NCBI GenBank assembly: GCA_030280995.1
Contig: JASXTE010000004.1
Span: forward strand, 14,290,501 to 14,354,500
Source: Hemileia vastatrix
Lineage: Eukaryota; Basidiomycota; Pucciniomycetes; Pucciniales; Zaghouaniaceae
Direction of reading: 5' to 3'
DNA length: 64,000 bases
The notes below the pieces were generated by a model, which saw only the letters and a list, made by a program, of their open reading frames with translations, ran no database searches and was not told where the DNA came from. Within the stretch, counting starts at the first letter, position 1. The number at the start of each line of letters is the position of its first letter. The position numbers and the translations under genes were made by a program. Below, one piece after another: positions 46,201-58,516 of the stretch.

Positions 46201-47373
46201 GGTCGACGTTTAATGAGAAGAAGGTATCCAAATCCTCAAGTAGTTATAACTCAAAAGAAGGGGCAAGAATTAGTTTTGAAATCACTGCATGAAGATCTCG
46301 GGCATAGAGGCGTTGGAGAAACGTTTAGAAGAATTTCTGATTGATTTTGGTGGCCTGGCATGAAGATGGCTGTTAAACAGTGGGTTCAGTCATGCGAAGA
46401 ATGTCAAAGACAAAGTTATTTAAGGCCAAAAGAACCTGGACGCGCGACCGGTGAATATACGCTCTTTGGGAGAGTTAGTTTAGATGCTGTTCATATAAAA
46501 GAGGGACGGTGTAAATATTTAATTGTGGCCAGAGATGATTTATCTGGTTGGGTAGAGGCAGCGCCTCTTATTAATTTAACTGCTAAAAATGTGGCAGAAT
46601 TTTTTTTGAATAATTGGGTATATAGGTATGGGGTGATGAAGTTGGTAACGGTAGATGGAGGTCCTGAATTTGGGACAGAGTTTAAAGAGGCCGTATTGAA
46701 AGTTGGATCAAAGGTTAGGGTAGAAACCCCACATTATCCTGAAGCTGAAGGCATGGTTGAAAGAGGGAATCAAGTTATTAAGGATGCTTTAGTTAAAATG
46801 TGTGGGACAAGTGCCGAAAAGTGGAGGCACTATTTACCTTTATTTTTATTTGCTGATTGAATCACTGCCAAAAGGACGACCAGATTTTCACCTTATGAAC
46901 TTGTTTTTGGACAGAAAGCAGTTTTACCGGTTGATTTAGAAGCTGAATCATATCTTGGAGTTGACTGGGACACGGTCAAAACTACTGAAGAATTATTGTG
47001 TGCAAGAATGATGCAGCTAGAAAAGAAAGAAGAATATTTAGAAAAGGCATATTCGCGGATGATGAAGATCTGAAATCAATCAGTTAGATATTGGGATGAG
47101 CGGTTGGCACATCGATTAAGGAAACCTTTGAACCCGGGAGATATGGTCCTGGTGTATAATAGGAGTTTGGAAAGTCAGTGGGGAAAAATGTTTGCAGATA
47201 GGTGGAATGGACCGTATAAAATCAAGGAGCAAGTTTCTGGCGGTTCATATGTGCTAGAAGAGTTGGATGGAGTTGTATTGAAGAAGAGGGTAGCTGCCAA
47301 TCAAGTGAAATGGTTCTATCCTAGAGGCACCAGGAGTGCCGAAGTATACCTCCGCAATGAGGATAAACTATGA
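43223..47373 (+). pseudogene. Pol of gypsy B: linker, RT, RNase H, integrase
   Basis: One register runs to 47373. The linker has three LQQE(V/G)KL units (43487-43655). RT (43924-44811) has FIDDGG. RNase H (about 45180-45420), the H-H-C-C zinc domain (about 46270-46400), the integrase core (VTVDGGPEF; AEGMVERG, where the E is kept) and a GPY-like module follow. Seven stops interrupt it: 43354, 43921 (shared with A), 44809, 45355, 46342, 46858 and 47071. Four of these are CGA-to-TGA changes relative to A and one is CAG-to-TAG. There are no frameshifts, so decay is by base substitution only. Confidence 0.92.
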
Positions 47374-47605
47374 TATTGATGAAATTTTATGGATTCCTCC
47401 GCAATGAGGATAAACTATGACATTTATCAAACTTTATCGACCTCCGCAACGAGGATAAAATATGACATTTATCAAATTTTATGGATTCCTCCGCAATGAG
47501 GATAAACTATGATATTGACAAAATTTTATGGATTCCTCCGCAATGAGGATAAACTATGATGTTTATAAAAATCTTATCGACCTCCGCAAACGAGGATAAA
47601 CTATC
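47349..47605 (+). repeat. Hairpin-repeat array 1, gypsy B
   Basis: Six units of CCTC CGCAAT GAGG (or CGCAAC, CGCAAAC) are followed by ATAAACTATG or a variant, 45-50 bp apart, starting at the end of integrase. Flanking spacers repeat GATAT...AAATTTTATGGATT. Confidence 0.9.
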
Positions 47606-48696
47606 TTTTTTTTATCAAAATACTTTACTATCGTTACACTGTATATGGTCGACGAAACTATGATGAAACTTAACGAAATTCAAGAAGACCTTCTTTGAAA
47701 TTTTCAAAAACTTAAAATTCTTTAAATATGGGTGAAGATAGTGTTGGAAAAGTTTTTAAAAAAATTTATTGGAAGAAGTGTTCACAGGGGAACCTTCTTA
47801 ATTTAAATATTGGCAAGTGTGGGGGTAATTGATGGGCTGGCTGCTCTATACACAATTACCCCATAATGTTCGTTTCCAAAATTTTCCCTGTTTCTAGTTG
47901 AATCCTGGCTTTGTCTTTTAATTTTAGGAAGTCCACTAAGACTATAAACTGGAACGAATCAAGAGACACCGCTCTCAACACCGGATTCAAGATTCTTTTT
48001 ATTTTATTTTGTTTTTTATTTTTTATGTTAGATTGTGATTTCTTTTCTTTAATATATATTATGAATTATTGTAAAGGGTGATGCTCACTGGTGGTCTCTA
48101 ATCATTTTTATAAATTGGAGGGAGCCCACCCAGTGATCATCATTATAAAAATTATCTTCTAAAAACTTTCATTTATTTTCTTTTCTTTTCAATTTCTCAA
48201 AATTGTGTAACCACATCAAGTTGCACTTGGATGTGGGTATGATGTCAAGGGTACGGCTCATCAAATGGCCGGGGGGCATCTTTTAAAATTTTATTTTAAA
48301 TTTTTTATTACTTTTTTATCTTTCTTTTCACATTTGTTTATCTTTCTTTAAAAATTAAATTTTAACTTTTATTTCAAAACTATCTTTTTAAAAAAAAATC
48401 TTTTATTTTAAATGGTTAAAAAAAAAAATAAAAAAAAATAAAATAAAAAATAAAAAATAAAATAATCAAAAAAAAATAAAATAAAAATAAAATAAAATAA
48501 AAAAAAATAAAAATAAAATAAAAATAAAATAAAAATAAAAATAAAAATAATAAAATCAATTAAATCAAAATTATTATTATATTTCTTAGTTTTATTTTTC
48601 AGTCTTCATTCTTTTTAGTTTTATTCATTTAGTTTAGACAGGAAACAGGGTCTAGGGGAGCTCAAAACCTATGGGATTTTACTTCAAGACATCTGT
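47606..48696 (+). other. 3' noncoding region of gypsy B
   Basis: No gene is seen. It has one isolated hairpin core (AGTC CACTAA GACT) at 47929-47952, the conserved long hairpin at 48080-48141, and an A/AAAT-rich tract at about 48380-48560. The first antisense gene present in A is missing here; the sequence instead passes directly to the hairpin array. Confidence 0.8.
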
Positions 48697-49437
48697 TAGT
48701 CCTCCAAGACTTTAAACTGGCTACTGTTCAAGACTTTCCTTAAGGGTTTTATATGAATTTCGGAGCTGTTAGTCCTCCAAGACTTTAAACTGGCTAATTT
48801 TCAAGACTGTCATTAAGATTTTATATTGGAGCTGTTAGTACTTCAAGACTTTAAACTGAATTTCAAGGATAATCAAGATTTTATTGATATTTTTGGAGAA
48901 GGATTTCTTTTTATATAAATCAAATGTTAGGTCCACCAAGACCTTAAACTGGAGTGTTATCAAATGTTAGGTCCACCAAGACCCTAAACTGGACTATTAT
49001 CAAGTTGTTGGGTCCACCATGACCTTAAACTGGATTTCTTATCAATTAAATGTTTGGTCCACCATGACTTTAAACTGGTAGTTCATTCATTGTTTAGTCC
49101 ACTATGACTTTAAACTGGAAAATTAATATCTGCAGGATTATTCAACATTCATTGGACCACTATGGCCTTATACTGGATTACTTGTTGATCAAATGTTTGG
49201 TCCACTATGACATTAAACTGGATTATCAAATTTATTCAATCTTTGGTCAAGCCTAGGCCTTACTTAGGAATTTATCAAGTTATTTATGCACCTAAACAAT
49301 CTTTGGTCCACCAAGACCATAAACTGGCAATCGATTATATGTTTGGTCTACCAAGACTTTAAATTGGAATGTCAATCTTGTTTGGATAACTCAATTCAAT
49401 CTTTTAATTTATCACTGTCCACTAAGACTCTAAACTG
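48697..49437. repeat. Hairpin-repeat array 2, gypsy B
   Basis: About 13 cores occur. The first three (AGTC CTCCAA GACT type, one imperfect) are absent from A. The rest match A's array (GGTC CACCAA GACC, GGTC CACCAT GACC, AGTC CACTAT GACT), followed by TTAAACTGG. Confidence 0.9.
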
Positions 49438-50018
49438 TTTATTCAATTATTTCTGGAATTGGGTGCTGATAAGCTTTAGGAGGTTAAAATTTTAGGTGGT
49501 GATGATGCTAATGAAAGCATAATGGTTAATTAGGTGAAATTTGTGGCGCTTTAACATGGTCTAAAGTTAATATTATTATTGGAAGTCTGGCAAAAGTATT
49601 TTATGGGTTTGCTGTATAGCAAAGTTTGAAAATTGTGATGAAGGAAACAGAAGTTAGGATGGTAGTTGGATTTTAGGGAATGATTTTTTTTAGTGCCTCA
49701 GTGTTAGGCCATTTTTGGTGTGAAGCTTGGAGGACCTTATGGCGAGATTGGAATCATAGAATTCGGCTCAGTGGGGGGCCCTATGAGGTTGGAATCAGGA
49801 GTATTCGGCTCATAGGAAGATCCACTCTCTCAATGCTGTGACAAGAAGGAAGACTGGTATATGGGAGTCTGAAGGGATTCAAACCTTGCTCTCAGTAGTG
49901 GAGTCATCACAAGATTTATATTATTTTATTTTATATCAAGCCAGAGAAGAAGAAACAACGTTTTTATTATAAAGAATTAAAAGAAGACCAGCTAAAACAA
50001 ATTTATCAAATTATTTTA

Positions 50019-50710
50019 TTAGAAAAGATAATTTCTTTGAAATTGTTCAACATCATTATCAAAGCTTTGCATTAATATTCTTCTTTTCATGAGGTCTTCA
50101 TGGTTATTAGCTGGAGTTTCTTGAAAATAGGCCAGAATTTTTCGTTTCAACTCATTAGTAAAGTCAAGAAAAAGATAGCGATGAAAATTTGGATAATGAT
50201 TGATATAGTCCGTCTTCACTCTACCAACATCATCAGTGTTGGTTATTTCGACAGCTAGAAGTTCAAATATGTTATTAAGTCATAGGTTTAGTCAATTTTG
50301 ATTAAAAGTTTTTTTTAGTAAGATAAATAGGGTCTTACATTTAGAGCCAGGAAACATAGTCTCAGCAAAGTTAGTTGGGGGCACTGGCGTTATAGGATTA
50401 GGATCTTGTGAAGGCAAAATTAGGCCGGGATCCGCTGATGAAGATTGAACTTTTGAAGCTGCTTTTGATCTTATTCGTTTTAAGAAGACAGGAATTTTTG
50501 ATCGCTTTTTAGAAGTTGAGGGATCAGGGAGAGCTGCTGGTCCTAAATATACGTTTTTTTTAGAAGGAACTAATGGCCGGTTACATTTGACTTTTTTCAC
50601 ACGGCATAAGTCGCAAGCTGTCCTACCAGGAAGATTAGGGTTGGACATTAAACAAGGTACCTGGTATCAAGCGCAGAGTTCACATAGAGAGACAAGTTCT
50701 TTGGAAGACA
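50019..50710 (-). pseudogene. Antisense reversed Zn2Cys6-like gene of gypsy B
   Basis: This is the counterpart of the gene at 9933-10626. The ATG is at about 50710. Residue 15 or so is TGA where A has CGA (Arg), which breaks the first half of the cluster. The second half is intact (CDLCRVKKVKC). The donor GTAAGA (near 50337), the acceptor CTTCTAG (near 50256) and exon 2 to 50019 are conserved. Conservation of exon-intron layout in both elements argues that the gene is a regular part of the family. Confidence 0.65.
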
Positions 50711-50834
50711 TAATGATGAAGATGAATTTTATAGTTGATTAAAGAAGATGGTGGTTGAAGGTTAAAGATGAATATTGTGTTCGACCACTTATGCAAAGTT
50801 TTAAGAATGGGGACATTCTCGATTGGAGGGAGGA

Positions 50835-51926
50835 TGTGGTAGCCTAAGGTTTAGTATGGCACCTAAGTACATAAATGGAGTTACTACAGCATGCAAGATT
50901 GGTGTTATTATTTTTTATAAAAAAAGGGTTTTATTTAATTTATTTGAGATTTAAATATGAAGAAATTGGTCACGAGCGAATGCCTACACAAAAACAATTT
51001 ATTTTGCGGAGAAAACTTATTTTTACGGTCTGAAAAATTTATAAGTATCAAATCGAGTCACTCAAGAACCTTGGGAAATTTTTCCAGAATTTTTACTATT
51101 TTTCTTATATTTTTAAATGAATTTTAAAGTTTTATAGAAATATTTACGTTTTCATAAAATTACTTAACTTTGATGAATTTTCACGGGGTAATTAGAGCTG
51201 TGAAGACTACAAAAATTAGTTTGGGATATAAAAGGGAAGTATTTCTATTATGTGTAATTTTTCTATATTTCTTATTATAGTTTTTAAGGTTCTAATTGAG
51301 TGCGGAAGTCCGGACGGACTCCGTACGGGCTCCGGATTGACTCTGGAAGAGCTCTGGAGGGGAAAACTTAGGCACGTGACTAGGAATACTTAAGCGCTTC
51401 TAAAACTCGAAATTGAGGGGGGGGGGGATACATCATACAGCTTAATCTTTAACCACCACAGTCTCATTTTTTATTACTCAACAAATTAAATAAATTGTAA
51501 TACCCTTATAACTTTATATTTTATATATAACATTTTAGAAATACTACTCAACAATTTAAATCACACTTCATACAGGGTATCTTTAGAAAGTTCTTCATTG
51601 CTGGGACTTGATTATTGCTGTCTCATAAAAATTCAAATTATTATAAAAACATAAAAGTCAATCTTTTCAGATCTTTCACTGGTACACCTTAATTGTTGTA
51701 ATCAGTATTTCTTCCTCAACAGCCACTTTTACTTAAATCTCAATAAGCGTTAATTATTTTAGAGTTTCATTATTTTTATCAATCAGATCCAAGTAGACTG
51801 GTTAGCTTAGTGATTTAGAATTCCCATTTTGTTATTTTTATTGGAAGGACGGGATTTTCAGCTAAATCCACATATCTCCTCCGGATTCTGCTTACATCAA
51901 GGCGACTGTAAGAGTTTAACTTACCA
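50835..51926 (+). repeat. 3' LTR of gypsy B
   Basis: It follows the polypurine tract GGAGGGAGGA and starts TGTGGTAGCC. It is collinear with 39351-40440 apart from scattered base changes. Confidence 0.92.
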
Positions 51927-51928
51927 TA

Positions 51929-53271
51929 CCGTTAGAAGAACCAGAAATAGTTCAACAGAGAGCAGTGCTGGCAGAAGGAATGTCTGGAGCAAAACATAAT
52001 ACTCCAAAGAATCTTCCAGGTAGGGAAAAAGCTGGAGCAAAGGAGTCTCAATCAAAATGGAAGATGCAGTTCCCAATTCATGTGAAATATTCTAGGGCAG
52101 CTGAAGATTTAATTTAAGAATGTCTTAAAACATCAGTTTCAGTGCCATTGGGGGTTTTAACGGCAGTAGCGCCAGACGTAGCAAATGGTATAATAGATAA
52201 ATGAAGGAAGAAAAGAGATGAGAATCGTGTTGAGTATGATTTGGGGGAACATTAATTTCAACCAGTTTTGGGACTGTCAAGGGTACCACATTATGCAGGG
52301 CTATTAGGGTATTTAATGGTTACAATTAATGGGAAGCAGATCAGAGTGCTAGTAACTACTAGTTGTAATATCATTGTAGTTTCTGTGGAGGATGCTGTAG
52401 ATGAAGGTTTTCCAGTAAAAGATGGAAAAGGAACTGTGGAAGGTATTGGAGGTAATAGGTTAACAGTCATAGAAGTAGCTGAATATGTGAAGATGCAAGT
52501 TTCAGGAGTGTCAAGAGATCTACACTTTTATGTTCATATGTGTGTAGTGAAACAAGTTTTGGGAACACCATTTTTTATGGATTATTCAGGGATAATAGAT
52601 TATTGTTTGAATAATACTATAGTAATCAGGATTATGGGTGATTACATTATTCCAGTAACAGCAGTTTTAGTAGCACCTAAGGATGGTGGCTGGGAAACAA
52701 AGTATGTTGGATCTGTGAGTTAAGAGAAAGAAAGAGAAGTTTTTGAGGATGAAGGGAATGGGAGACTGACAAGGTGGTGCCAATCTTTTCATTAGGGGCT
52801 GGAATTCTAGGTATTACTATATCCCAAGATGAGAGGAACCTAGATAGTGTTCATTAAGTCCAAGGAGGGATACATAAAGTGGGGCTTCACATGTGTCTTG
52901 GTAATACTACTATAGAGTGTATTGTGCCTGGAATTTTTAATTTCTTTTATTATGGATTTTTTTATGCTTATATTAGGAAGAAAAGACAAAAATATGATGT
53001 AGGTACAACTTGGAGTTATATTAGAAAAAGTCTAATATTTAGTAATTAAGGATGAAGCTAGCACTTTCTAGCATCAAAGTATAAACCAAAAATGTACCAA
53101 TGCTGGATTTGAACCCTCCTATTCAGAGGCTGGCACTATCAAGAAATTCTTATGACACACCTTTGACAAATTTTCCGCCAAATTCAAGCCTACTAATAGG
53201 ATAACTTCTGAAAGAATTCAGATGGTCAATTTTGAACAGGAGGATTGGTTGTTGCAGGAGGAAAAGAATTT
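51929..53271 (+). pseudogene. Protease and pre-RT region of gypsy C1
   Basis: The sequence resumes the C1 polyprotein after B, homologous to C2 62250-63600. The protease frame (52268-52723) keeps GYLMVTINGK, GIGGNRL and VLGTPFFMDY, but the catalytic D-T-G of C2 is replaced (VTTSC), so it is inactive. Further stops follow. The segment up to 53271 encodes the start of the RT region (QMVNFEQEDWLLQEEKN) and is cut by the copia insertion. Confidence 0.85.
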
Positions 53272-53276
53272 ACTGT

Positions 53277-53849
53277 TGTTAATGTGACCATGGCAAATCT
53301 TACATATATCCACTCAACATCTCACGGCAATGAAACAAAAAATACAACTTCAATAAAGAACAACGATAATGACAATGAAAATAATACATTACAACAAATA
53401 GATGGTGAAAAGAAAAGTTAAGTTGAAAAGATAAGTAAGTTAATTGATAAGAAGGTTAAAGTGATAAGATGGCATGGAAAGATAAAAGATAAGCATCTTA
53501 ACTTAAGATGCGCAACTAGAAACAACTATGCAAAGAGAAAGGAAAAGATAGTTCACAATAAGACACATAAAGAGATAGTTACAACCATATACATATTTAG
53601 AAGTAAGAAAAGTAATAAACAAAAAGCAACAAATTATGGAAAAGAAAATGTTAAAAGGATCAAAGGGGATTATGGAATATTGTGTAGAAAAGAGAAAAAA
53701 GTCATAGCGTGTTTCTTGAAATGTTATAAAAGAAAAGGAGTTAAATATCACACACATTTCAGTAAAAAGGAGCTGTAAATATATTTTATTCTTGTTTTAT
53801 AACATTGCTTATATTGGAAATATATTAAGTTTTATCAATTAATTTAATA
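53277..53849 (+). repeat. 5' LTR of copia D
   Basis: It starts TGTTAATGTGACC and ends TTAATTTAATA. A TATAAAAG box at 53725-53732 is the likely promoter. A Lys-rich open frame without ATG (53461-53778) lies inside. Confidence 0.95.
53725..53732 (+). promoter_or_regulatory. TATA box in copia LTR
   Basis: TATAAAAG lies 125 bp before the LTR end, and again at 58387-58394 in the 3' copy. The spacing fits an LTR promoter. Confidence 0.6.
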
Positions 53850-56800
53850 CATTATCAGTACCGTAACATACAGTAACATTCCATTCATTCAACAAGACAA
53901 CAAGATTTCGGAACCCGGAAACCTCACTAACAATACTCACCCGCGCTGCTTACTCAATGAAAGCAATTATTTCGTCTGGTCGACGATTTTGGAGGCAGAA
54001 CTAGACAACATAAACTGTCTAGAATATGTCAATGGTAAAGTATGCGATAAGGTACCAGAAAGAAAAAGGAAGTCGTACAATTTAATCATTCGTCACCTTA
54101 ACGATGACCATGTAGCCGTCATCGCGAGCGAATTGTATGGCGAAAACAAAGGAGACGGTCGAAAAGCCTGGGAATTACTTAAAGGAAAGTATGCTGGTGG
54201 AGATGCTCAGGGAAGGAGGATAGCGTTTAACGAGCTGTTAGCCACCGAATACACCAATGCAATTCAATTTGTCAAGGACATTAGAACTATCAATAGCAAG
54301 ATTAAACTTACCGGGAACAAGATTGACGACGAAGTACTCTCTCTACAAGTATTACACAAACTTCCAAAGGAATATGAGTCTTTCATTCGTATCTTGATCC
54401 AAGGAGATGAAGTACTCAGTTTAGAAGAGGTTTTGAGACGTCTTGAGAAGGACAGCAAACAATTTGCCGCCAAGAAAGAAGACAATGTTGCTATGGTCGT
54501 TGGCTCAAATCAAAGAAAGAATATTAAATGCTACAATTGTGGCATTATGGGTCATTCGGCGAAGGAGTGCAGGAAAGCCTGGACAAAATATAAATATGCC
54601 CCACCTAAAAATGCTTCAATTGCCAAAACAAGTGAAGAAAAGGAGGGGACTGCGGTCGCATTCCTAGGAAAGAGAATCATAAGTAACGATGAGAGAGGAA
54701 ATCAGCCTCCGACTAAAAAGAAGATCATTGATTGGGAACTCGAAATTTTCGGAGATAAAGAAGAGGAGGAATTCCTGTATGGGAAGGACAGCAGTAGCGA
54801 AGGCAGTGAGATCGAAATATTTGTTGGTGACCCAGAGCTTCCTATATTTACATATTTTGGAGCAATGGAAGCTAACTTGTGTCTTGGTTCCAGTGATGAA
54901 ATATTGTTAGATTCGGGTGCTTCGAAATATATGTTCAACAAACGAGAGGACTTCTCAAACTTTCAAGATTTTAAAGGCAAGGTAAAAATTGGGGAGGTAG
55001 GCAGAACTGTTGAGATTAAGGGCAAGGGAGACATAGAGTTGTACAATCCTGAGAATAAGAAGAAAATTGTCTTCAGCAATGCATACTTTATCCCTGATTT
55101 ACCGTACAGTCTGATTTCCCAAGTTCTCCTTTGGAGAAAGGGAGCAAAAGTAATTAAAAAGAGGGATGAGAAATTTAAAGATGTTGTGAATAATAAAGAA
55201 GTAATGGGAGGAATCATTAAAAACAACTTGCCTGTATTAAATATTGAGCGGAAAAAGTTCAGTGCCCAAGTAACAGTAGAAGATCATAAGAGATTAGGAC
55301 ACATGGGAGATGGTGTTAACTGTGATACATGTAAACGAGGAAAGTTGACTAGAAAGCAATTTAAGAAGGAAAGGAACCGAACAGAGATACCAGGAGAAGA
55401 GATTTCAGTCGACATAATGGGACCTATCACACCAGAATCTATGGGAAAGTCAAGTTTTGCTTTAATGGTAGTAGATACAGCCACCAGATATGTGTGGATA
55501 AGATGTTTAAAGTACAAAAATCAGGCAGAAAGAGAAGTGAAGGGAATAATAAAAGCTTTAGATAGGCAAAAAGGGGTAAAAGTAAAAAGAGTTATTAGCA
55601 ATGGAGGAGGAGAGTTCACTAGTAATAGCATGAAAAAGTGGTTTGAAGAAGAAGGAATATATCACCTAATTACAACACCTAATATGCCACAAAACAATGG
55701 AACAGCCGAACAAATGAATAGAACCATAGTGGAGAAAGCAAGAACAATGATATTGGAATACAATTTACCCAAGAAACTATGGGCTGAAGCCATGACCATG
55801 GCAGCGTACTTATATAATAGAACGAGCAAAAGTGAACCATTCGAGAAATTAATGGGCTCAAATCCAAGGACGGATAATATAATAGAATTTGGTCGCGAAG
55901 TATACTACAGTATACACCATTACCAAGAGATAGGCAAGCTAGACGCAAGGTGTAAAAAGGGCATAGTAGTAGGAATGGATGAAGGAGATAGAAGTGTCTA
56001 TCGAATCTGGGACAAGGAGAAAGAAGTAATTGTTAGATCCAGAGATGTAGTGGTAATCAAAAAAGAGGACGATACTTATTTTACACCCATAAACGAAATT
56101 GATGTAATAGAAGAAGAAAGTAGCAAACACAACAGAGTAGAGGAAATTCATGAAAAACCTCAGGTCAGAAGAACAACAAGAGAGAGGAGAGCGCCCGATA
56201 GATATGGGAATTTAGAAACATATGTAGCCAATCAAAACATAGAAACAGAAAAAGTGAAAGAGGAGATTAACCTGGAGGCTATGCTAACGGAAACTTTTAT
56301 AAGAGAAAACATAGTTATTCCAGATATTTATCATGAAGCAAAAAGATCAGGAGAGTGGAATAGTTGGAAGAAGGCTATTTTTGATGAGTATGACTCAATA
56401 ATTGAGAATGGGGTATTTGAGATAATACCAAAAGAAAACAGAGATAAAAACAAAACGCTAATCACAACGAGATGGGTTCTTAACAAAAAGTTTAATGCAG
56501 AGGGACAATTACAACGATATAAAGCAAGATGTGTAGCCAGAGGCTTCAAGCAAAAAGAAGGAATAGACTTCGAAGAAACCTTTTCACCCACTGGACGACT
56601 CAGTACAATGAGATTTTTACTCAACTACGCAGCATCCAAAAACCAGAAACCGCGACAGGCAGACTTTGTCACAGCCTACCTAAACACAAAATTGGAAGAA
56701 GAGGAAGCTGTATATGTGAAAATTCCAGAAGGTTTTACTGAGTGGCTGCGAGAAACAAAGCAAGAAGCATATAATAATCATTACAAAGATGAGTTAATAG

Positions 56801-58083
56801 AAAACCCAGAAAATTTTGTAATAAAATTAAAGAAAACATTATATGGATTGAAGCAGGCAGCGAGGGGGTGGTATTTAACCATGACAGCATGGTTTACCAG
56901 AAATGGCTACAACATCAGCGATTCAGATCCCTGCCTCTTCATCCATACAAACGGAGAATTAGCGTTTGCTTGGGTGGACAACTTGATCCTAGTAGGGGAA
57001 AATAGTGAAAAACTAATAAATAAGCTAAAAGAAACATTCAAGATTAAAGACTTGGGGATAGTAAAGCATGTACTAGGAATCAAAGTAGTAATAGAAAATG
57101 ACGGGAGTATATTCTTATCACAAGAACATTATATCAAAAATTTAGTTCAGGCATATGATTTAGAAGACGCGAAAATCAACGGAACCCCTATGAAATCAAA
57201 TGAAAAATTAGAAGCGGCCACAAATGAAGAGCATGAAGTTTTTAAAACCGAAAACAAGGATTATAGATCGGCTATCGGGTCACTCAATTATCTATCTCAG
57301 TGCACAAGACCTGATATAGCGTATAGTGTTGGAATATTGTCACAGTTCCTAGAGAAACCAAACCATTCACATTGGGCGGCATTTAAAAGAGTACTAAGGT
57401 ATCTTAAGGGAACTCAAATGTGGGGATTATACTATAGGCGAGACAATGATATTCTTAGAGGGTTTGTAGACTCAGGATGGGCAGAAAATGAAAGCCGCAA
57501 ATCAGTCAGCGGACATGTTTTTCTAATTAATGATAGTGCAGTATCTTGGAGAAGCAAGAAACTTGGAGCTATAAACACATCATCATCCGAAGCTGAATAT
57601 CGAGCTTATCTAGCAGCAGGTCAAGAAGCAGTATGGTGGAGAAAAGTATTAACGGAAATAGGTAGAGAACCTACTAGACCAACTATAATAGAATCTGATA
57701 ATCAAAGTGCATTAAAGAAAGGAAAAAGCCCAGCATTTCATTCAAGAACTAAACATATAGAAACCCACTATAACTATGTAATGGATCTAATTAAAAATAA
57801 AGAAATATTTATTGAATATATTCCTACCAATGAAATGGTAGCCAACATATTTACTAAACCTTTAGATCAAATAAAACACTTTAAATTTATGAGGAAAATG
57901 GGACTAGAAAACTTTGAGATGATGAGCGGAAGGGGGTGTGTTAATGTGACCATGGCAAATCTTACATATATCCACTCAACATCTCATGGCAATGAAACAA
58001 AAAATACAACTTCAATAAACAACAACAATAATGACAATGAAAATAATACATTACAACAAATAGATGGTGAACAGAAAAGTTAA
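53850..58083 (+). CDS. Copia gag-pol polyprotein
   Basis: A single frame of more than 1,360 codons is open from the LTR edge to 58083, inside the 3' LTR. No in-frame ATG is found before the Gag start (NYFVWSTILEAELD), so initiation is unclear. Domains in order: Gag, zinc knuckle CYNCGIMGHSAKEC (about 54530), protease LLDSGAS (about 54905), pre-integrase H..H..CDTC (about 55285-55340), integrase core (VDIMGP; ISNGGGEF; E in NNGTAEQ), RT and RNase H ending in KHIETHYNYV. Two catalytic Asp are Asn: the integrase S-D-N-G-G-E-F motif reads S-N-G-G-G-E-F, and the RT YVDD reads WVDN. The frame is long and intact but probably not active. Confidence 0.93.
57926..57938 (+). promoter_or_regulatory. Polypurine tract of copia D
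   Basis: GCGGAAGGGGGTG directly precedes the 3' LTR start TGTTAATG. It lies within the coding frame near the polyprotein end. Confidence 0.75.
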
Positions 58084-58511
58084 GTTGAAAAGATAAGTAA
58101 GTTAATTGATAAGAAGGTTAAAGTGATAAGATGGCATGGAAAGATAAAAGATAAGCATCTTAACTTAAGATGCGCAACTAGAAACAACTATGCAAAGAGA
58201 AAGGAAAAGATAGTTCACAATAAGACACATAAAGAGATAGTTACAACCATATACATATTTAGAAGTAAGAAAAGTAATAAACGAAAAGCAACAGATTATG
58301 GAAAAGAAAATGTTAAAAGGATCAAAGGGGATTATGGAATATTGTGTAGAAAAGAGAAAAAAGTCATAGCATGTTTCTTGAAATGTTATAAAAGAAAAGG
58401 AGTTAAATATCACACACATTTCAGTAAAAAGGAGTTGTAAATATATTTTATTGTTGTTTTATAACATTGTTTATATTGGAAATATATTAAGTTTTATCAA
58501 TTAATTTAATA
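57939..58511 (+). repeat. 3' LTR of copia D
   Basis: It is the same length as the 5' LTR, with about ten substitutions and no indels seen. It contains the last 48 codons of the polyprotein. Confidence 0.95.
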
Positions 58512-58516
58512 ACTGT

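Larger units (their letters stand above)
39346..51932 (+). mobile_element. Complete Ty3/gypsy retrotransposon B with target duplication
   Basis: LTRs lie at 39351-40440 and 50835-51926. The 5-bp target ACCGT occurs at 39346-39350 and, after the LTR end (boundary uncertain by 1-2 bases), at 51928-51932. The host sequence on both sides is gypsy C1, between its gag zinc knuckle and protease. Internal order: primer site, gag, protease, -1 site, linker, RT, RNase H, integrase, hairpin arrays, one antisense gene, polypurine tract. Pol is one uninterrupted register broken only by point nonsense codons. Confidence 0.95.
53272..58516 (+). mobile_element. Complete Ty1/copia retrotransposon D with target duplication
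   Basis: Two 573-bp LTRs (53277-53849 and 57939-58511) flank one long gag-pol frame. ACTGT is duplicated at 53272-53276 and 58512-58516. The host is the RT region of gypsy C1, which resumes immediately after. The LTRs differ at roughly ten positions, so the insertion is younger than most elements here. Confidence 0.97.

Noticed and set aside
53461..53778. A 105-codon Lys-rich frame in the copia 5' LTR, repeated at 58123-58440
   Set aside because: It begins at GTG with no suitable ATG. Conservation in the second LTR follows from LTR duplication and is not evidence of coding.
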